Shown one piece after another: positions 5,519 through 7,855 of a stretch of 7,855 nucleotides of DNA. The stretch is taken from contig JAQGII010000083.1 of assembly GCA_028291305.1 (NCBI GenBank), forward strand, positions 1 through 7,855, given 5' to 3'. The stretch is from Caulobacteraceae bacterium (GTDB taxonomy: Bacteria > Pseudomonadota > Alphaproteobacteria > Caulobacterales > Caulobacteraceae). The number at the start of each line of letters is the position of its first letter. Positions within the stretch are counted from its first letter, which is position 1. Both the position numbers and the translations under genes were made by a program. The notes beneath the pieces were generated by a model. That model saw nothing but the letters and a program-made list of their open reading frames with translations. It was not told the DNA's origin and ran no database searches.

Positions 5519-5953
5519 ATGACCGATCCCACGGACATCCATCATTGGCGCCGGCTCGACGGGCGGATCACCACCTCGGGCCAGCCGAGCGAGGAGCAAC
5601 TGGAGCGGATACGGGACCTGGGCGTGGCTTGGGTGGTCAATCTGGGGCTGCACACCCATGAGAAGGCCCTGCCGGATGAGGCGGCGACCGTGACCGGCCT
5701 CGGCATGGCCTACGCCCACATCCCGGTCGATTTCCAGAATCCCACGCCGGCAGACCTGGCCGCCTTCTACGCCCTGATGGACAGGTTGGAGGATCAGACC
5801 GTTCACGTCCACTGCATCGCCAACTTCCGCGTGTCGGCCTTCCTCTACCGCTACCGAGTCGACCGGCTGGGCTGGGACCGGTCACGGGCCAGGCTCGATG
5901 TGGACGCCATCTGGCGGCCGGACGGGCCGTGGGTCGCGCTGATCGCGGACTGA
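5519..5953 (+). CDS. Small tyrosine-phosphatase/DUF442-like protein
   Basis: This 144-residue cytoplasmic protein has no signal peptide or membrane segment. It resembles the group annotated as 'protein tyrosine phosphatase family', related to DUF442 (beta-lactamase hydrolase-like). Marks are the early GRITTSGQPSEEQL (15-28), VVNLGLHTHEKALPDE (39-54), HIPVDFQNP (67-75, with D71 a possible general acid) and the anion loop VHVHCIANFRVSAF (95-108), with H98, C99 and R104. C and R are separated by four residues, not the five of classic tyrosine phosphatases, so the loop is the size of a rhodanese or DUF442 loop. A phosphatase role is plausible but the substrate is unknown. The gene begins 48 bp after the phosphoglycosyl transferase gene and may be co-transcribed with it, or have its own leaderless promoter. 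The ATG at 5519 is the only start that keeps the whole fold. Confidence 0.8.
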   Translation: MTDPTDIHHWRRLDGRITTSGQPSEEQLERIRDLGVAWVVNLGLHTHEKALPDEAATVTGLGMAYAHIPVDFQNPTPADLAAFYALMDRLEDQTVHVHCIANFRVSAFLYRYRVDRLGWDRSRARLDVDAIWRPDGPWVALIAD

Positions 5954-5975
5954 ACGGCGACGACTGAGGCTGTGT

Positions 5976-5992
5976 CCGCCGCGGCGGGCCGC
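5976..5992. other. GC palindrome between convergent genes, doubtful terminator
   Basis: The 44-bp gap between the phosphatase stop and the synthase stop contains the perfect palindrome CCGCCGCGGCGG (5976-5987) and an overlapping GCGGC-GG-GCCGC (5981-5992). The loops are too short for a standard hairpin and no T-tract follows on either strand. Position suits a shared termination or pause site, but the structure is weak. Confidence 0.2.
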
Positions 5993-5997
5993 CTCGA

Positions 5998-7855
5998 CTA
6001 CCCCGCCCCCTCCATCGCCGCGGTGTTGCGCCGCTCCAGCTTGCCCCAGCCGACGCGGGGGCCGCGCACGGCGGTGACCACGGCCTTGACCACCACATAG
6101 TACATCATCTGGCGGTAGCCGAACCGCTGCACCGGCAGCCAGATCAGCTCCTTCCAGGGCGCGCGCTTCTCCAGCGCCATGCCCAGCATGGCCGCCGAGA
6201 TGTCCACCAGGACGAAGGCGCACCAGTAGAACAGGGTGTGCAGCAGGTCGTCGGAGGACCACTCCACTGGGTGCGAATAGTGGGTCATCACCGCCGAGAT
6301 CAGGCTCCAGATGGCGCCCAGGTCGACCAGCGGCGCGGCCACGGTCAGGACGATCTGGAACAGCCAGATCTGCGGCAGGGCGAAGAAGCCCAGCACCGGG
6401 CGCTGCGGGTCGAACAGGCCGGGCCGGTGCTTCCACAGGCATTGCAGGGTGCCGAAGGACCAGCGGAAGCGCTGCTTGAGCAGGCCGGCGATGGTGTCGG
6501 GCGCCTCGGTATAGGCGCGCGCCTCCGGGTCGAAATCGACCCTCCAGCCGGCGCGCTGCACGGCGATGGTCAGGTCCTGGTCCTCGGCCAGGGTGTCGAC
6601 CGGATAGCCGCCCAGCGCCTCCAGCGCCTCGCGCCGCCAGGCGCCGACCGCGCCCGGCACGACGGTGACGGCGCCCAGGGCGTCCAGGGCCCGCCGCTCC
6701 AGGTTCTGGGCGGTGACATATTCCAGCGCCTGCCAGCGGGTGACCATGTTCAGCCGGTTGCCGACCAGGGCGTTGCCGGCCACCGCGCCGATGCGCGGGT
6801 CCTCGAACCAGCGGGCGAGGAGCCCGATGGTCTCCTTCGGAAACAGGGTGTCGGCGTCCAGGGCCACGATGATGGCGCCCTTGGTCAGGGCCAGGCCGCG
6901 GTTCAGGGCATGGGCCTTGCCGCCGTTCTCGAAGCGCAGCAGCCGCACCCGCGGGTCGCCGGCGAAGGCCCGCTCGACCTCGGCCGCGGTGCGGTCGGTC
7001 GAGCCGTCGTCCAGGATCAGGACCTCGATGTTGATCCAGTCCGACTGCAGGATGCGCTGGGTCGAGGAGACGATCACCTTCTCCTCGTTGAAACAGGGGA
7101 TCAGCACGCTGACCAGCGGCCCCGTGGCCGGGTCCAGGCGCGGCGGCGGCCTGTTGGTGAAGCGGTGCCACAGCGCCAGCACGCCCAGGAAGGCCAGCCG
7201 CGCCAGGCCCAGGGCGATGGCGGTGATGAACAGGGTCTGCATGCACACCTGCGTGCCGTGCACGAAGCCGAAGCCGATCCGGTCCAGCGTCAGCTCCACC
7301 GGATTGCGGCCGCTCAGCGGCATGGCCTGGGCCGGGCTCATGCCCGCCAGCTCCGCCACCGTGACCAGGCGGTAGCCGCGCGAGCGCAGGGCGTCGATCA
7401 GGCCGGGCAGGGCCTCCACGGTCTTGGACCGGTCGCCGCCGGAATCGTGCATCAGCACTACCTGGCCGGCGGTTTCCGGATTGCTGTCGGGCAACCGCTT
7501 CAGGACGTTGTCGATGATCTGCTGGGCGGTGGGCTTCTTCCAGTCGTCGGTGTCGATGCGCAGGCCGACAGTCAGGTAGCCGAGGCTCTGGGCCTTCAGC
7601 AGGGGGATGACCTCGGCCGGGGTGGAGGGTTCGGCGTCGCCGAAGTAGGGCGGGCGGAACAGGCGCATCGAGTGTCCGGTGACCACCTCGAACAGGCGCT
7701 GGGTGGCGTTCAGCTCGATGTCCACCTGCGGGGTGGTGATGGCTCCGATGTTGGGGTGGGTGAAGGTGTGGCTGCCGACCACGTGGCCTTCGGCGAGCTC
7801 GCGTTTCACCAGGCCGGGCCACTTGGACATCTGGTCGCCGATGACGAAGAAGGTC
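5998..7855 (-). CDS. Polysaccharide deacetylase (CE4) fused to a processive family-2 glycosyltransferase, N-terminus beyond window
   Basis: The frame is open to the right edge, reading TFFVIGDQ before the internal Met at 7830; 618 residues are visible. Numbering from that Met, the deacetylase part carries HTFTH (21-25, metal ligands), RPPY (59-62), DTDDW (93-97) and LMHD (126-129); its first catalytic motif (usually TFDDGP) lies beyond the edge. A membrane helix (about 196-221) leads to a GT2 domain (about 238-460) with LDDGSTD (273-279), DAD (325-327), EDQD (416-419) and QRFRW (453-457), the marks of cellulose, chitin and poly-GlcNAc synthases. Further helices lie near 481-510 and 528-551. 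The inferred topology puts the deacetylase in the periplasm and the synthase in the cytoplasm, so polymer could be deacetylated as it emerges. An N-acetylglucosamine polymer is likely but not shown. Related fusions often carry an N-terminal GH18-like domain, which may lie off-window. The start cannot be set; 7830 is internal. Confidence 0.93.
   Translation of the reverse strand, partial: TFFVIGDQMSKWPGLVKRELAEGHVVGSHTFTHPNIGAITTPQVDIELNATQRLFEVVTGHSMRLFRPPYFGDAEPSTPAEVIPLLKAQSLGYLTVGLRIDTDDWKKPTAQQIIDNVLKRLPDSNPETAGQVVLMHDSGGDRSKTVEALPGLIDALRSRGYRLVTVAELAGMSPAQAMPLSGRNPVELTLDRIGFGFVHGTQVCMQTLFITAIALGLARLAFLGVLALWHRFTNRPPPRLDPATGPLVSVLIPCFNEEKVIVSSTQRILQSDWINIEVLILDDGSTDRTAAEVERAFAGDPRVRLLRFENGGKAHALNRGLALTKGAIIVALDADTLFPKETIGLLARWFEDPRIGAVAGNALVGNRLNMVTRWQALEYVTAQNLERRALDALGAVTVVPGAVGAWRREALEALGGYPVDTLAEDQDLTIAVQRAGWRVDFDPEARAYTEAPDTIAGLLKQRFRWSFGTLQCLWKHRPGLFDPQRPVLGFFALPQIWLFQIVLTVAAPLVDLGAIWSLISAVMTHYSHPVEWSSDDLLHTLFYWCAFVLVDISAAMLGMALEKRAPWKELIWLPVQRFGYRQMMYYVVVKAVVTAVRGPRVGWGKLERRNTAAMEGAG

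Noticed and set aside
4850..5812. 320-codon minus-strand frame opposite the sugar transferase and phosphatase genes
   Set aside because: Both plus-strand genes have clear family motifs and ribosome or promoter signals; the antisense translation is compositionally biased and unrecognisable.
5997..6098. Right-hand genes as a defence or mobile element
   Set aside because: No integrase, transposase, nuclease, repeat array or composition shift is visible; the genes are ordinary envelope-polysaccharide families with host-like codon bias.
5882..7822. 646-codon open frame on the minus strand overlapping the deacetylase-synthase
   Set aside because: It is the shifted frame of the real gene, rich in Arg, Pro and Gly without motifs, while the true frame shows intact CE4 and GT2 catalytic residues.

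Overview
The window is GC-rich, densely packed DNA with strong G/C bias at third codon positions, which is why long spurious reading frames run opposite the real genes. The protein set and the promoter style (TTGAC-like -35, about 16 bp spacer, GCTA-like -10) fit an alphaproteobacterium, most likely of the Caulobacter/Phenylobacterium/Brevundimonas group. That assignment is an inference, since no rRNA or species-diagnostic gene is present. I see no tRNA, rRNA, CRISPR array, insertion sequence or prophage gene. No stretch longer than about 200 bp lacks a gene.

Layout, left to right. (1) 1-873, minus: N-terminal 291 residues of acetyl-CoA synthetase, cut by the left edge. (2) 874-1065: divergent promoter region, ending in three tandem 13-bp repeats that each contain a Shine-Dalgarno-like core. 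(3) 1066-1821, plus: creatininase-family amidohydrolase. (4) 1854-4715, minus: a run of four genes transcribed in the order trpS, PCuAC copper chaperone, Nfu-type Fe-S scaffold, RutE-like nitroreductase. trpS and the chaperone overlap by 4 bp (ATGA), the chaperone and nfu are 55 bp apart, and rutE follows a 99-bp gap that may hold its own promoter. (5) 4716-4885: second divergent promoter region with an imperfect palindrome. (6) 4886-5470, plus: small monotopic phosphoglycosyl transferase starting at TTG. (7) 5519-5953, plus: small tyrosine-phosphatase/DUF442-like protein with an apparently leaderless promoter. (8) 5998-7855, minus and convergent: C-terminal 618 residues of a large fused polysaccharide deacetylase (CE4) and processive family-2 glycosyltransferase, cut by the right edge.

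Functionally, the middle run joins translation (TrpS), periplasmic copper delivery (PCuAC) and Fe-S cluster supply (Nfu). The right third concerns envelope polysaccharide: a lipid-linked sugar initiator, a possible phosphatase, and a synthase carrying its own deacetylase. The initiator and the synthase are convergent and need not act in one pathway. Most genes are recognisable family members. The less ordinary signals are the triplicated ribosome-binding repeat, the leaderless phosphatase promoter, the initiator/phosphatase pairing and the fused deacetylase-synthase.
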